Shown here: piece by piece, positions 34,524 through 47,741 of the stretch
How the letters are laid out: every line of letters starts with the position of its first letter
Position numbering within the stretch: the first letter of the stretch is position 1
Source: Cherax quadricarinatus
Lineage: Eukaryota; Arthropoda; Malacostraca; Decapoda; Parastacidae
Assembly: GCF_038502225.1 (NCBI RefSeq)
Contig: NW_027197007.1
Span: 1-64,000 of the forward strand
Direction of reading: 5' to 3'
Length of the DNA: 64,000 bases
Notes under the pieces: generated by a model
Seen by the model: only the letters and a program-made list of their open reading frames with translations
What the model was told of the DNA's origin: nothing
The model's database searches: none
Made by a program: the position numbers and the translations under genes

Positions 34524-35821
34524 GATTTTAGATTTTGCCACCGAAGTGGCTAGTTTATTGTGCACCCCATATCCATCCTGTGGACGGTAGCGCGAGAGCA
34601 TATGGATACACAAAAGGCCTAGGAACTAGGCCCCAAAGGGTTAACAGGAATACATATGGATTTATATCTACATATCTCTAGTTCACTTATCTGTTACAAG
34701 CAAATTTAGAAAATTTGCTTAGTATATCTGGTATCTTATTTTCATTAATAAGATATCTTGACATGTCACATAGGTTATTATACTGTCTGTCTCTGTATTC
34801 CTCAACAAGTGGACAATTAAGCACATAGTGTTCAAGAGAGTGACCATATGCCTGATCACATAATTTACATTTAGTTTGATCATCATCTGTGTTTCTCCCA
34901 AACTGCCAGAAGTACTTGTAACCAAGCCTAAGCCTGGCCACTACAACATCAGTCAGTCTGTTCACATTGCAAGTTGCTCCACAAACATACTTATCTACAT
35001 TCATGTTATCATAGTGGGTTATAGATCTACTCAGGCTTCTAACTGCATTCCTATAACAATCATTTTCATTATTTACTTCTCTCCTAATATTATTCCTAAT
35101 GCTAGACACAGTTATACCAAAGTTATATTCTACATTCTCCTTCTGGGTACTCTTTTTGGCTAACATGTCAACTTTATCATGAAGGAGTAATCCAATGTGT
35201 GATGGGATCCATAGCAATTGTACATTAATTCCTTTGTCACTAATTTTTGAGTATCTATACCTGGCTTCCCCAATGAGCATGCTGTTGGAGTCATTATATG
35301 AGTCAAGAGCCTTCAATGATGACATAGAATCAGTAATGATGATAGAGTCAAGCTCAGTGTCATAGGTTAGCTTTAGCGCCATTAGGATTGCAAACAATTC
35401 AGTTTGCAGTGTAGACGCCCAGTTGTTAATTCTTATGCCTAACTCAAATTTATTATCGTTCTTAACTAGGGAGGTGGCAACAAGAGCAGATGCAGCCCTG
35501 CCAGAAGACTCCTGTTTAGATCCATCAGTGTATATAACTTGTGATAACTTATTACTACCAGCTAGGTGAGAAATTTCTTCTTGAGCAGTTGCTCTAACAA
35601 GAGATTTAAGGAAGGGATTACTAGCAATGAGCTTCTTGGGAGGGACTTGTAGGTATGTGATATTAAATGAACACATCTTCCACGGAGGGGTGAAATGCTC
35701 TTGTTGCCTACAGTGATACAGTTCATGCAGGTTATAAAACTTGATGTAATTGCACGTTTTCACAATCCATTTAGATCTGTGTGTATTTACCTCTAGACAC
35801 TTGGTAAGATTCACTGTGACA
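34524..35821 (-). mobile_element. I1: 3' part of an I-type LINE
   Basis: Minus-strand copy with a 3' tail of repeated AAATCT and a 3' UTR containing GTGCACCCCATATCCATCC on the plus strand. It is 5'-truncated at 35821, where it joins H6. I2 is a second copy of this family. Confidence 0.82.
34687..35821 (-). pseudogene. I1 C-terminal region with RNase H domain
   Basis: About 375 open codons. An RNase H1-like domain is readable: YTDGSKQESS near 35530, ELFAILMALKL near 35385, ITDSMSSLKAL near 35330 and WIPSHIGLLLHDKVDMLAKK near 35200. A Cys/His cluster (CKLCDQAYGHSLEHYVLNC) near 34830 is like the terminal zinc motif of I-group LINEs. The RT domain is missing because of 5' truncation. RNase H removes the RNA template after first-strand synthesis. 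Confidence 0.82.
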
Positions 35822-38579
35822 GTCTCTTAACGTGCTAGTGACACCCCTGCTTTTCATTGGGGGGATGGTGCATCGTCTGCCAAGTCTTTTGCTTTCGTAG
35901 TGAGTGATTTTCGTGTGCAAGTTCGGTACTAGTCCCTCTAGGATTTTCCAGGTGTATATAATCATGTATCTCTCCCTCCTGCGTTCCAGGGAATACAGGT
36001 TTAGAAACCTCAAGCGCTCCCAGTAATTGAGGTGTTTTATCTCCGTTATGCGCGCCGTGAAAGTTCTCTGTACATTTTCTAGGTCGGCAATTTCACCTGC
36101 CTTGAAAGGTGCTGTTAGAGTGCAGCAATATTCCAGCCTAGATAGAACAAGTGACCTGAAGAGTGTCATCATGGGCTTGGCCTCCCTAGTTTTGAAGGTT
36201 CTCATTATCCATCCTGTCATTTTTCTAGCAGATGCGATTGATACAATGTTATGGTCCTTGAAGGTGAGATCCTCCGACATAATCACTCCCAGGTCTTTGA
36301 CGTTGGTGTTTCGCTCTATTTCGTGGCCAGAATTTGTTTTGTACTCTGATGAAGATTTAATTTCCTCATGTTTACCATATCTGAGTAATTGAAATTTCTC
36401 ATCGTTGAACTTCATATTGTTTTCTGCAGCCCACTGAAAGATTTGTTTGATGTCCGCCTGGAGCCTTGCAGTGTCTGCAATGGAAGACACTGTCATGCAG
36501 ATTCGGGTGTCATCTGCAAAGGAAGACACGGTGCTGTGGCTGACATCCTTGTCTATGTCGGATATGAGGATGAGGAACAAGATGGGAGCTAGTACTGTGC
36601 CTTGTGGAACAGAGCTTTTCACCGTAGCTGCCTCGGACTTTACTCTGTTGACGACTACTCTCTGTGTTCTGTTAGTGAGGAAATTATAGATCCATCGACC
36701 GACTTTTCCTGTTATTCCTTTAGCGCGCATTTTGTGCGCTATTACGCCATGGTCACACTTGTCGAAGGCTTTTGCAAAGTCTGTATATATTACATCTGCA
36801 TTCTTTTTGTCTTCTAGTGCATTTAGGACCTTGTAGTGATCCAGTAGTTGAGACAGACAGGAGCGACCTGTTCTAAACCCATGTTGCCCTGGGTTGTGTA
36901 ACTGATGGGTTTCTAGATGGGTGGTGATCTTGCTTCTTAGGACCCTTCCAAAGATTTTTATGATATGGGATGTTAGTGCTATTGGTCTGTAGTTCTTTGC
37001 TGTTGCTTTACTGCCCCCTTTGTGGAGTGGGGCTATGTCTGTTGTTTTTAGTAACTGAGGGACGACCCCCGTGTCCATGCTCCCTCTCCATAGGATGGAA
37101 AAGGCTCGTGATAGGGGCTTCTTGCAGTTCTTGATGAATACAGAGTTCCATGAGTCTGGCCCTGGGGCAGAGTGCATGGGCATGTCATTTATCGCCTGTT
37201 CGAAGTCATTTGGCGTCAGGATAACATCGGATAGGCTTGTGTTAATCAAATTTTGTGGCTCTCATAAAAAATTCATTTTGATCTTCGACTCTCAGTCTGG
37301 TTAGCGGCTTGCTAAAAACTGAGTCATATTGGGACTTGAGTAGCTCACTCATTTCCTTGCTGTCATCTGTGTAGGACCCATCTTGTTTAAGTAGGGGCCC
37401 AATACTGGGCGTTGTTCTCGATTTTGATTTGGCATAGGAGAAGAAATACTTTGGGTTTCTTTCGATTTCATTTATAGCTTTTAGTTCTTCCCGCGATTCC
37501 TGACTCCTAAAGGATTCTTTTAGCTTAAGTTCGATGCTTGCAATTTCTCTGACCAGTGTCTCCCTGCGCATTTCAGATATATTGACCTCTTTTAGCGGCT
37601 CTGTTATTCTTTTCCGTCGCCTGTAAAGGGAGCGCCTGTCTCTTTCTATTTTACATCTACTCCTCCTTTTTCTTAGAGGAATAAGCCTTGTGCATACATC
37701 GAGTGCCACCGAGTTAATCTGTTCTAGGCATAAGTTTGGGTCTGTGTTGCTTAGTATATCTTCCCAGCTTATATCGGTTAGGACTTGGTTTACTTGGCCC
37801 CACTTTATGTTTTTGTTATTGAAGTTGAATTTGGTGAATGCTCCCTCGTGACTAGTCTCATTTTGTCGGTCTGGGGCTCCTCGCATACATGTCTGAACCT
37901 CAATTATGTTGTGATCTGAGTATATTGTTTTTGATATGGTGACATTTCTTATCAGATCATCATTGTTAGTGAATATGAGGTCTAGTGTATTCTCCAGTCT
38001 AGTAGGCTCTATTATTTGCTGGTTTAAATTGAATTTTGTGCAGAGATTTAAAAGCTCGTGTGAGTGTGAGTTTTCATCAGAGCTGCCTCCTGGTGTTATT
38101 ACTGCAACAATATTATTTGCTATATTCCTCCATTTTAGGTGCCTTTAGTTGAAATCCCCCAGGAGCAAGATGTTGGGTGCAGGAGCTGGAAGATTTTCCA
38201 GACAGTGGTCAATTTTTAACAGCTGTTCCTGGAATTGCTGGGATGTTGCATCCGGAGGCTTGTAGACTACCACAATGACTAGGTTTTGGTTCTCGACCTT
38301 TACTGCTAAAACTTCCACTACGTCATTTGAGGCATTAAGCAGTTCTGTGCAAACAAGTGACTCTGCAATGTACAGGCCAACCCCCCCCTTTTGCCTGTTC
38401 ACTCTGTCACATCTGTATAGGTTGTAACCTGGGAGCCATATTTCATTGTCCAAGTGATCCTTTATGTGGGTCTCAGTGAAAGCCGCGAACATTGCCTTTG
38501 CCTCTGCAAGCAGTCCACGGATGAAAGGTATTTTGTTTGTTGCTGGCTTTAGACCCTGTATATTTGCAAAGAATGTTAT
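35822..38579 (-). mobile_element. H6: CR1/L2-like LINE fragment lacking both ends
   Basis: Minus-strand copy from the start of the endonuclease (about 38579) to the motif STLRD (35822), where the sequence switches to I1. The expected C-terminal 70 codons and 3' UTR are absent. Confidence 0.88.
35822..38579 (-). pseudogene. H6 endonuclease and reverse transcriptase, frameshifted
   Basis: Very close to H1, but with one or more base deletions near 37255 (CTCTCATAAAA where others have CTCTCTCATAAAA), a lost Asp codon (LLDHYKVL), and a break near 38145 (TTTAGTTG for TTAAGTTG creates a stop). The RT core motifs are intact (SFADDT near 36515). Confidence 0.85.
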
Positions 38580-40152
38580 GTTATGTTTATAAGTGAACCT
38601 CTGGCATGTCCCACTTAAAATGCCAGTACTGCAATGCTCGTTAAATTGTTCTTAACTAAGCCACTACAGGAAACACTGGTATGCCAGCAGCACTGTAGGA
38701 CGTATACATACACATGCTGGGCCTTAGGACAGCTATAACTGCAGGCTGCCTTAGCTTGTTCTGGCTAGCTTTTAGTGCTGCTTTCAAGCTTGCTTGACTG
38801 TGCTTGCTAAGCCTGTGTCAACCACCTGGATATTTGCTTGTAGCAGGCAGGTAGGCACACAGGAGACACATTCGTAAGATGAGTGGAGTGCGGCACAGAG
38901 GACACGGGCACTCAAGTACTTATGTGGTCTGGCAAAAACCGCCTCTAGACCATAAGTAAATAGAGGCGAATGGCTGAGTTCCAAATCGAGGAAGGAGAAG
39001 GGACAAGGAAGGGATATTCACCTCGCTAGACACAGGCAATATGGGTGTAGTGGCATGCAGGTCGCAGTGCAATTTTCAAGGTCATTCACTGGGCCCACAG
39101 TCATCTCGAGAGTTACCAACCCTGTACTACTTGTTAATTACTCCAAACCCACAGCACTTAACACATCTAGCACATGTGTCTTGGAATGACAGACAAATTT
39201 TCACTACATAAGAACTAGTTCTCACAACACCGAAGGTACGGCCGGAACACTGTAGAACGTTCACAAAGGCATTCTGGGATTCAGAATGCCTTGGCCTTCA
39301 CTGGCCTTCACTTGGCCTTCACTGGCTGGCTTGGAGTGCTGTTTGGCCTGGATCAGCTAAACTCGCCCTTATCCCATATGTAGATAATGGCGACGAGTTA
39401 AGGGATACCGGTGAATAGGAAAGTCGAGGAAGGGACATTCACCTCACTAGACACACGCAGTATGGGTGTAAGTGGTATGCGGGTCTTATAGTGCCATTTT
39501 CAAGGTCACCCAGCAGGCCAGACATTCCTCACTCATTTTAAGCCTACGTAGGTACTGATGGTAGTACAATGTTCTAAGTAAGCGTAATCCACTCATGCAA
39601 ATAGTTTCAACAAATCTGAAGCACTTGCGGAACTCACATATTCGAGTACCAGCGGAGCAGCAAAATACACCTTTACCCTGCACCTTGATAGAGGCGAACG
39701 GCTGAGTTTAAAGGCGGAGAGTTGGGGATACAGCAGAACAGCAGGGGTAACTGAGCACGCACATTCGCCTTTCTTCACACAGTCAATGTGGGCGAAAGTC
39801 TCAGGCAGGTGATGCAGTGCCTCGCTCAAGGTCACTGACTGAGGCAGACTTCTCAAGAGTTACCAAACACTGCAATACTCTTACAAATAGTTACTCCAAC
39901 CTTGCAGAACTTCTAGCACACGTGTCTTGGAGTGAAAGACGAATTTTCAGTGTGTGGACACCTGGGTTACCAACTCACATAGGACTGCACACTCGTCGTT
40001 ATTCCTCAGGTTGGTAAAGCGATGAGTTGTGAGCATTTTGAGAGGCACGAGTAGCAGTGGACTAGCAAAATTCGCCTCTACACTGTATGTTGATAGAGGT
40101 GAAAGGCTGAGGTCAAATGAAAGGCAGAGGGGAAGCAGAGGCCTGTGAGGGC
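38580..40152. repeat. degenerate satellite-like repeats, about 300-420 bp apart
   Basis: Related blocks recur: AGAGGCGAATGGCTGAG (38957), a diverged form near 39382, AGAGGCGAACGGCTGAG (39690) and AGAGGTGAAAGGCTGAG (40094). Companion blocks recur too: GTGTCTTGGA.TGA.AGAC near 39177 and 39922, and a TTTTCAAGGTCA-like block three times. No coding frame is supported. Unit limits are uncertain because the copies are diverged. Confidence 0.6.
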
Positions 40153-40156
40153 CTTT

Positions 40157-40188
<32 letters not shown>

Positions 40189-40795
40189 AAATTTGAGCAC
40201 ACATACAGAGGTACAACAAATACAGGTAAGAGCAGTATGCCAAAGCCACTTATACTATGCATAGCATTACGGGCTGGCTTAAAATTAACTTAAGATTAAC
40301 TAAGCAACGATGAAATCAGTGATAAAACATTAATGTAAACAGGTTACTATAAAGCACAAGTGAGTATTACAAAGACAGGTCATATGGTTGTATGCATTGT
40401 TGTACATTCAGTAGAATGGAGTATTCTGTTAGGTAGTGTATTTAAAAAATAATAAAGTTAGATTGGGTTTTAGGTTTAACATTTATGTGATATAATTGTG
40501 AGAAACATTTAAGATATACAATTTATAAGGTTCAGTTATTCAGTATTTATTTGGTTTTGGGTGAGTAAGTGATCTTTGAGAAGAGACTTGAATTTATAAA
40601 CAGGTAGTGTTTCTTTTATATTTACAGGTAATGAATTCCAGATTTTAGGGCCTTTTATGTGCATTGAGTTTTTACATAGTGTGAGATGGACACGAGGAAC
40701 ATCAAAGAGTGATCTGTGCCTTGTGTTATGGTCATGTGTTCTGTTGAGGTTGGCAAGGAGATGTTTGAAGGAAAACTATTTCCAGTGTTCCACTA
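40153..40795 (-). mobile_element. 3' end of a Jockey-superfamily LINE with (TAAA)n tail
   Basis: The minus strand encodes a typical LINE C-terminus: NTRHRSLFDVPRVHLTLC, then GPKIWNSLPVNIKE and YKFKSLLKDHLL (about 40570-40760), followed by a 3' UTR of about 400 bp and a tail of TAAA repeats (40153-40196). It is 5'-truncated and distinct from the H family. It sits inside the degenerate satellite. Confidence 0.75.
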
Positions 40796-40970
40796 GGTAT
40801 ATCCTTAGTCACAGCTCGCACATAACAGTTCTCCCAACACTGAAGCTGTCTTCCAACAGTAGGAGTTTTAATGATGACTTATCAGTCGGGAGAAATGGGT
40901 AGGCCTGCGAATTAGTAGGTCCAGATCCCCAGCACACATCTACTCCCCTCAACCACTCAGCCGAGACTGA
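40796..40970. other. satellite-like remnant before H7
   Basis: Contains AGTTCTCCCAACACTGAAG, similar to AGTTCTCACAACACCGAAGG near 39214, so it probably continues the degenerate satellite. Confidence 0.4.
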
Positions 40971-43900
40971 GGCGCCCTTATCAAACACAAACAATAAATA
41001 TAAAAGAGGAACGTACACCGGTAAGCTGTCCTAATATACAAGTACAGTTAGAAATAGAAATACAAAAAGCCAGATCTTCACTTTAAGGAGGTTATTCGTA
41101 GAATATTCAAGGAGTTACTAGTAGAACTACAGTACATCAGCCATTCAAATCACATTATGAAGCTCTGTGTAGTGTGCAGTCAAACAAACGGGCTTCCGCA
41201 TGGATAACTTGCCATTTTTGTGAAAACTGGTGTCACGCCCCTTGTGCAGATATCCAAGAACTATCTACAGGCAGTATTAAATCAGGGAAGTGTTTTTGGG
41301 TATGCCCAAATGAGATAAATTTGTGGATTAAAATCACATTGGTATTAAAAGTGGATAACATCAAAGCAGCCTTCATACAAAACCTGGAAGCATTCTATAA
41401 CAGATGGGAAAATAAAAAGTCTGGGCTGGATGGTATCGCCCATGGTGCTGGCCATGTAGTCAGAAACTGTAAGGCTGGAGGTGCTGTCCTGGGTGACAGT
41501 AATGGTGAAGCTGGAGGTGCTGTCCTGGGAGACAGTAATGATGAGGATGGAGGTGCTGTCCAGGTAGTCAGTAAATGTGCTCATGAGGGAATGCATATAA
41601 ATGACCTCGAGGGAGACAGGAGCTGTAGTGAGGAAACAAGTGTAGTCAAGGACAAGATAAAACCAATATTACAAACTAGTAATACCACAGGAGATAGCAA
41701 ACAAGGGGACTCCACTAGTAATAGTGAGGATATATTACCAGAAACAACTGGTGTGAGCTCCATTGTTAGTACTAGTGAGGATAAGAATGAGACAAGTAAA
41801 CATGCACCAACAGGGAATACAGTCACAAAAATCCAAGGCAAACAGAAACCAAGCCTGTGCACATATTATGCACTTGGTATCTGCAGGCATGGGAAATCTG
41901 GAAAAACAGATGGGACGTGCAACTTTGACCACCCTAGAAAATGCCGTGCCCATATGACAACAGGAAAATGCAAACTCCCTTCCTGTAAGCTTTTTCACCC
42001 TGAAATGTGCCCCTCTTTGGTACAGGAAAGACAGTGCTATAACTTATATTGCAATGCACACCATCTAAAGGGGACAAAAAGATACAAAACATCCAGATCA
42101 TGGGAAAACCTGGGTAGCCACAGCCACTCAAAAGGAAAAGGTTTTTCAGTGCCAGGAAGGAAAAAAAAAACTGGCAGGAAATGGCAGAAATCGTACACCA
42201 AATCCAGTCATTTATGGAGTGGAATCACAGTCGATGGCCTCCACTCCAAACCAACAGATACAGATATTAGTGCCAGAAAAAAGTTCCCCCCCCCAGTACC
42301 ACCAATACCACCAATCAGATGACATTCTTTGCAAATATAAAGGGTCTAAAGCTAGCAACGAACAACAAAATACGTTTCACCCGTGGACTGCTTGCAGAGG
42401 CAAAGGCAATGTTTGCGGCCTTCACTGAGACCCACATAAAGGATCACTTGGACAAAGAAATATGGATCCCAGGTTACAACCTATACAGATGCGACAGAGT
42501 GAACAGGCAAAAGGGAGGGGTTGGCCTGTATATCGCAAAGTCACTTATTTGCACAGAACTGCTAAATGCCTCAAATGATGTAGTTGAAGTTTTAGCGGTA
42601 AAGATCGCGAACCAAAATCTAGTCATTGTGATAGTCTACAAGCCTCTGGATACAACAATTCCAGAAACAGCTGTTGAGAATTGACCACTGTCTGAAAAAA
42701 AACTTCCAGGTCCTGCCCCCAACATCTTGCTCCTTGGGGATTTCAACTTGAGGCACCTAAAATGGAAAAATATAGCAAATAATGTTGTTGCAGTGATAAC
42801 ACCAGGAGGCAGCTCAGACGAGAACTCACACACACACGAGATTTTAAATCTCTGCACAAAATTCAACTTAATTAAACCAGCAAGTATTAGAGCCTACTAG
42901 GCTGGAGAATACACTAGACCTCATCTTCACTAACAATGATGATCTGATACGAAATGTCACCATATCAAAAACAATATACTCGGATCACAACATAATCGAG
43001 GTTCAGACATGTCTTCATGGAGCCCCAGACCGACAAAATGAGCTTAGTCACGAGGGAGCCTTCACCAAATTCAACTTCAATAACAAGAACAAAAAGTGGA
43101 ACCAAGTAAATCAAGTCCTAAATGATATAAGCTGGGAAGATAGACTAAGCAACACAGACCCCAACTTATGCCTAGAACAGATTAACTCGGTGGCCCTCGA
43201 TGTATGCTCAAGGCTTATTCCTTTAAGAAAAAGGAGTAGATGTAAAATAGAAAGAGACAGGTGCTCCCTTTACAGGCGACGGAAAAGAATAACAGAGCGG
43301 CTAAAAGAGGCCAATATGTCTGCAATGCGTAGGGAGACACTGGTCAGAGAAATAGCAAACATCGAACTTAAGCTAAAGGAATCTTAGAAAGTCAGGAATC
43401 GCGGGAAGAACTAAAAGCCATAAATGAAATCAAAAGAAACCCAAAGTATTTCTTATGCCAAATCAAAGTCAAGAACACCATCCAGTACTGGGCCCCTACT
43501 TAAACAAGATGGGTCTTACACAGACGACAGCAAGGAAATGAGTGAGCTACTCCAGTCCCAATATGACTCAGTTTTTAGCAAGCCACTAACCAGACTGAGA
43601 GTCGAAGATGTAAATGAATTTTTTATGAGAGAGCCACAGAATTTGGTAAACACAATTCTATCTGAGGTTATCCTGACACCAAATGACTTCGAACAGGCGA
43701 TAAATGACATGCCCATGCACTCTGCCCTAGGGCCAGACTCATGGAACTCCATGTTCATCAGGAACTGCTAGAAGCCCCTAACACGTGCTTTTAACATCCT
43801 ATGGAGAGGGAGCATGGACACTGGGGTCATCCCACAGTTACTAAAAACAACAGACATTGCCCCACTCCACAAAGGGGGCAGTAAAGCAATAGCAAAGAAC

Positions 43901-45273
43901 TACAGACCGATAGCATTAACATCCCATATCATGAAAATCTTTGAAAGGGTCCTAAGAAGCAAGATCGCCACCCACCTAGATACCCATCAGTTACACAACC
44001 CAGGGTAACATGAGTTTAGAACAGGTCGCTCCTGTCTGTCCCAACTACTGGACAACTACAACAAGGTCCTAGATGCACTAGAAGACAAAAAGAATGCAGA
44101 TGTAATATACACAGACTGCAAAAGCCTTCGATAAGAGTGACCATGGCGTAATAGCGCACAAAATGCGTGCTAAAGGAATAACAGGAAAAGTTGGTAGGTG
44201 GACCTATAACTTCCTCATAAATAGAACACAAAGAGTAGTAGTAAAAAGAGTAAAGTCTGAGGAGGCTACGGTGAAGAGCTCTGTTCCGCACGGAACAGTA
44301 CTCACTCCCATCTTGTTCCTCATCCTCATATCTGATATAGGCAAGGATGTCAGCCCCAGCACCGTGTCTTCCTTTTGCAGATGACACCCGAATCTGCATG
44401 ACAGTGTCTTCCATTGCAGACACTGCAAGGCTCCAGGCGGACATCAACCAAATCTTTCAATGGGCTGCAGAAAACAATATGAAGTTCAACGATGAGAAAT
44501 TTCAATTACTCTGATAGGGTAAACATGAGGAAATTAAAGCTTCATCAGAGTATAAAACAAATTCCAGCCACACAATAGAGCGAAAAACTAACGTCAAAGA
44601 CCTGGGAGTGATCATGTTGGAGGATCTCACCTTCAAGGACCATAACATTGTATCAATCGCATCTGCTAAAAAAAATGACAGGATGGATAATGAGAACCTT
44701 CAAAACTAGGGAGGCCAAGCCCATGATGGCACTCTTCAGGTCGCTTGTTCTATCTAGGCTGTAATATTGCTGCACACTAACAGCACCTTTCAAGGCAGGT
44801 GAAATTGCTGACCTAGAAAATGTCACGGCGCGCATAACGGAGATAAAACACCTCAATTACTGGGAGCGCTTAAAGTTCCTGAACCTGTACTCCCTGGAAT
44901 GCAGGCGGGAGAGATACACGATTATATACACCTGGAAAATCCTAGAGGGACTAGTACCAAACTTGCACACGAAAATCACTCTCTCCGAAAGCAAGCTAAG
45001 AGACAACACAATAAGTGTCAGGGGCCTAAGAATGCTCAACTACCTCCCAGCATACATAAGGGGGATTACCAACAGACCCCTGGCTGTCTTCAAGCTGGCA
45101 CTGGACAGGCACCTAAAGTCAATACCTGACCATCCGGGCTGTGGCTCGTACGTTGGATTGCGTGCAACCAGCAGTAACAGCCTGGTTGATCACTCCCTGT
45201 TCCACCATGAGGCCTGGTTACGGACCGGGTCCCGGGGGCGTTGACCCCCGGAACTCTCTCCAGGTAAACTCCA
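40971..45273 (+). mobile_element. H7: old near full-length CR1/L2-like LINE
   Basis: Plus-strand copy starting at GGCGCCCTTA (the inner part of the H1 leader) and ending at the family 3' end (CTCCAGGTAAACTCC). It contains all domains of H1 but is clearly more diverged than H3, H4 and H6 and has many lesions. The outer part of the H1 leader is absent: either a 5' truncation or a different subfamily. Confidence 0.87.
41159..45244 (+). pseudogene. H7 polyprotein: PHD and CCCH fingers, endonuclease, RT; decayed
   Basis: ATG at 41159 is followed by a 2-base deletion near 41175 that breaks the PHD finger. From 41174 the frame is open to 42322 and includes three 12-residue repeats (near 41475-41570) and the CCCH clusters (CTYYALGICRHG, CKLPSCKLFHPEMC near 41990). 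A shift near 42300 separates this from the endonuclease (FFANIKGLKLA). Further breaks: near 42660, 42870, 43387, 43770, 44008 (stop in the HGFRTGR motif), 44120, 44370 (FADD motif shifted), 44513 and 44763. The C-terminus is open from 44963 to 45244. Confidence 0.85.
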
Positions 45274-45429
45274 TGTATAATACCGTGTACCCTCTCAATT
45301 GTCCCTGCTGACTGGAGTACTCAAGATGAATGAATAAAATTTGATACTAACACCCCCAGTGTCCTTTTGACCTCATCCGGGACTCCCCCATGTCTAAACT
45401 AAGGACACGTAAGGGAAACAACCTTCCCT
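45274..45429. other. unassigned junction DNA between H7 and element G
   Basis: May be the 3' UTR of G (an AATAAAATTTGATAC string lies near 45333), but no family 3' end is recognisable. Confidence 0.35.
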
Positions 45430-46850
45430 TCCCACCCACCTAATAAATCTACCGAACCAACATTACAGGGGTTCTAAACGCTCACAAAAATAAATCTCAT
45501 GAAAAACAGTTTCTTCAATCCCACAATCACTACAGGATATAATTTCACGTAACAGCCGTGTACACAAAACAGAACCGGATGGCAAGATGTTATGAAAGAA
45601 TTTATACACTGTTTCACGAACTACGGGTCGCAATGGAAGATCCACCAGATGGTTCCAAACATCTACCCAAGCGTACAACGGAAACTAACTACAGACCGGT
45701 GCCATGTCAGCTTCCATAGTCGCCCGAAAAAAAATATGTAATTTACACGCTCGCAGGCTTGAAAGTACTTTAAGCACACACAACATATCCACGCTTATAT
45801 GGCGATCACGCCCTTTGACACACTCACACAGGTATTGATACGTCTCACTAACTGGATTACCTGACGCTCGCAGGTACTGCACGTATGTATGCTTAACAAA
45901 AAGAGCAAGCACTGATGTATGAAAATCTAATAATCCCAAACCCCCCTTGCGAACACTTAAACTAAGCACACTGCGACATAACCAACAACAACGAATTCCC
46001 CAGATAAATCGAAAAACGTGCATTAATAAACGTGTCTCATCTCTTGGACACACCAAAGACACACGCACCACATGCCACACTTTAGCATATAAGATGGAAT
46101 TAGTAACTATCACCCGTTGATGGAGATTTAACCCATGTAACCTCAGCATACCGACGCCCCGGATAACGCCATCAACCACCATCTTAGAATTGAGCACACA
46201 CCCCTCATTTCTACTAGCCACATGAATTATCCTGCATATTTTCAAAGATTCACGCATGACCCACGGACTCTCCACGGAAAGTGAACCTCATTGCCACGGA
46301 CCTAAAAGTAAGAGTTCAGACTTATCCTTATTACATATAATACCCGTTGCCTTGCTAAAAGTGGTCACAATACGATCTACGGCAGACAAACTACCGGTAT
46401 CTGTAAGCATGAGCATTGTATCATCACCATAGCCAACGATATGGATAGGCTTCCCGCACTGCCCATTACATGGATGCCACTCACACCCGGCTGCCAGTGC
46501 CGTATATAATGGATCTTGATAAATAGCAAATAAAATTTGTGATAACGGGCACCCCTGACGAATCCCATGGTGCAAAAACACAGACCTACCTAACTTCCCA
46601 TTTACCTGAATGTGCAAACTCGCGTCAGCGTACGATAACACGACCCATGTAGCAATCGGACGTGTGAAACCCTGCTGTTCCATTATCATTTTCAACACTA
46701 GATGACCAACGTTATCAAAGGCGGCCTTCTAGTCTAACGCCAACCTCTTCCATTTCACTTTGGTGGTCACAAACGGAATCACCAATTACTTTTTGCCCTA
46801 AATACAGCGATCGTCCCAGGATATCAGCCTGGCTCGGATGTAAAACCTCT
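45430..46850 (-). pseudogene. G: second Tx1/L1-like family, 3' half of ORF2, broken
   Basis: The minus strand reads, in three frames, the end of an L1-type ORF2: motif A region LALD*KAAFDNVGH (a TAG inside, near 46730), then GIRQGCPLSQILF, the catalytic VGYGDDT near 46430, a thumb-like region (LNLHQRVIVTNSILYAKVWHV) and a C-terminal segment (FFHNILPSG, then CSDCGIEETVFHEIYFC). Frame breaks lie near 46280 and 45680. Compared with A the sequence is far more diverged, so it is a separate family. I2 truncates it at its 5' side. Confidence 0.8.
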
Positions 46851-47039
46851 AAGATTTAGATTTTCGATTTTGCCACCGAAGTGGCTAGTTTATTGTGCAC
46901 CCCATATCCAACCTGTAGACGGTAGCGCAAGAGCATATGGATACACAAAAAGCCCAGGAACTAGGCCCCAAAGGGTTAACAGGAATACATATGGATTTAT
47001 ATCTACATATCTACAGTTGACTTATCTGTTACAAGCAAA

Positions 47040-47741
47040 TTTAAGAAATTTGCTTAGTATATCTGGTATCTTATTTTCATTAATAAGATACCTTGACATG
47101 TCACATAGGTTATTATACTGTCTGTCTCTGTATTTCTCAATAAGTGGACAATTAAGCACATAGTGTTCAAGACAGTGACCATATGCCTGATCACATAATT
47201 TACATTTAGTTTGATCATCATCTGTGTTTCTCCCAAACTGCCAGAAGTACTTGTAACAAGACCACTACAACATCAGTCAGTCTGTTCACATTGCACGTTG
47301 CTCCATAAACAAACTTATCTACGTTCATGTTATCACAGTGGGTTATAGATCTACTCAGGCTTCTAATTGCATTCCTATAACAATCATTTTCATTATTTAC
47401 TTCTCTCCTAATATTATTCCTAATGCTAGACACAGTTATACCAAAGTTATATTTTACATTCTCCTTCTGGGTACTCTTCTTGGCTAATATATTAACTTTA
47501 TCATGAAGGAGTAATCCTATGTGTGATGGGTTCCATAGCAACTGTACATTAATTCCTTGGTCCCTGATTTTTGAGTATCTATACCTGGCTTCTCCAATGA
47601 ACATGTTATTGGAGTCATTATATGAGTCAAGAGCCTTCAATGATGGCATAGAATCAGTAATGATGATAGAGTCAAGCTCAGTGTCATAGGTTAGCTTTAG
47701 TATCATTAGGATTGCAAACAATTCAGCTTGCAGTGTAGACG
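47040..47741 (-). pseudogene. I2 RNase H and C-terminal region, 3' piece
   Basis: Homologous to I1 (MFAILMILKLTYDTELDS, ITDSMPSLKAL, then WNPSHIGLLLHDKVNILAKK); the conserved Trp-Ile-Pro reads WNPSH here. A deletion near 47257 shifts the frame before the terminal Cys/His cluster. Separated from its upstream half by the hAT. Confidence 0.8.

Noticed and set aside
40657..41018. Short open frames on both strands near 40.8 kb
   Set aside because: One is antisense to the LINE C-terminus (40153-40795); the other lies in satellite-like DNA without any domain.
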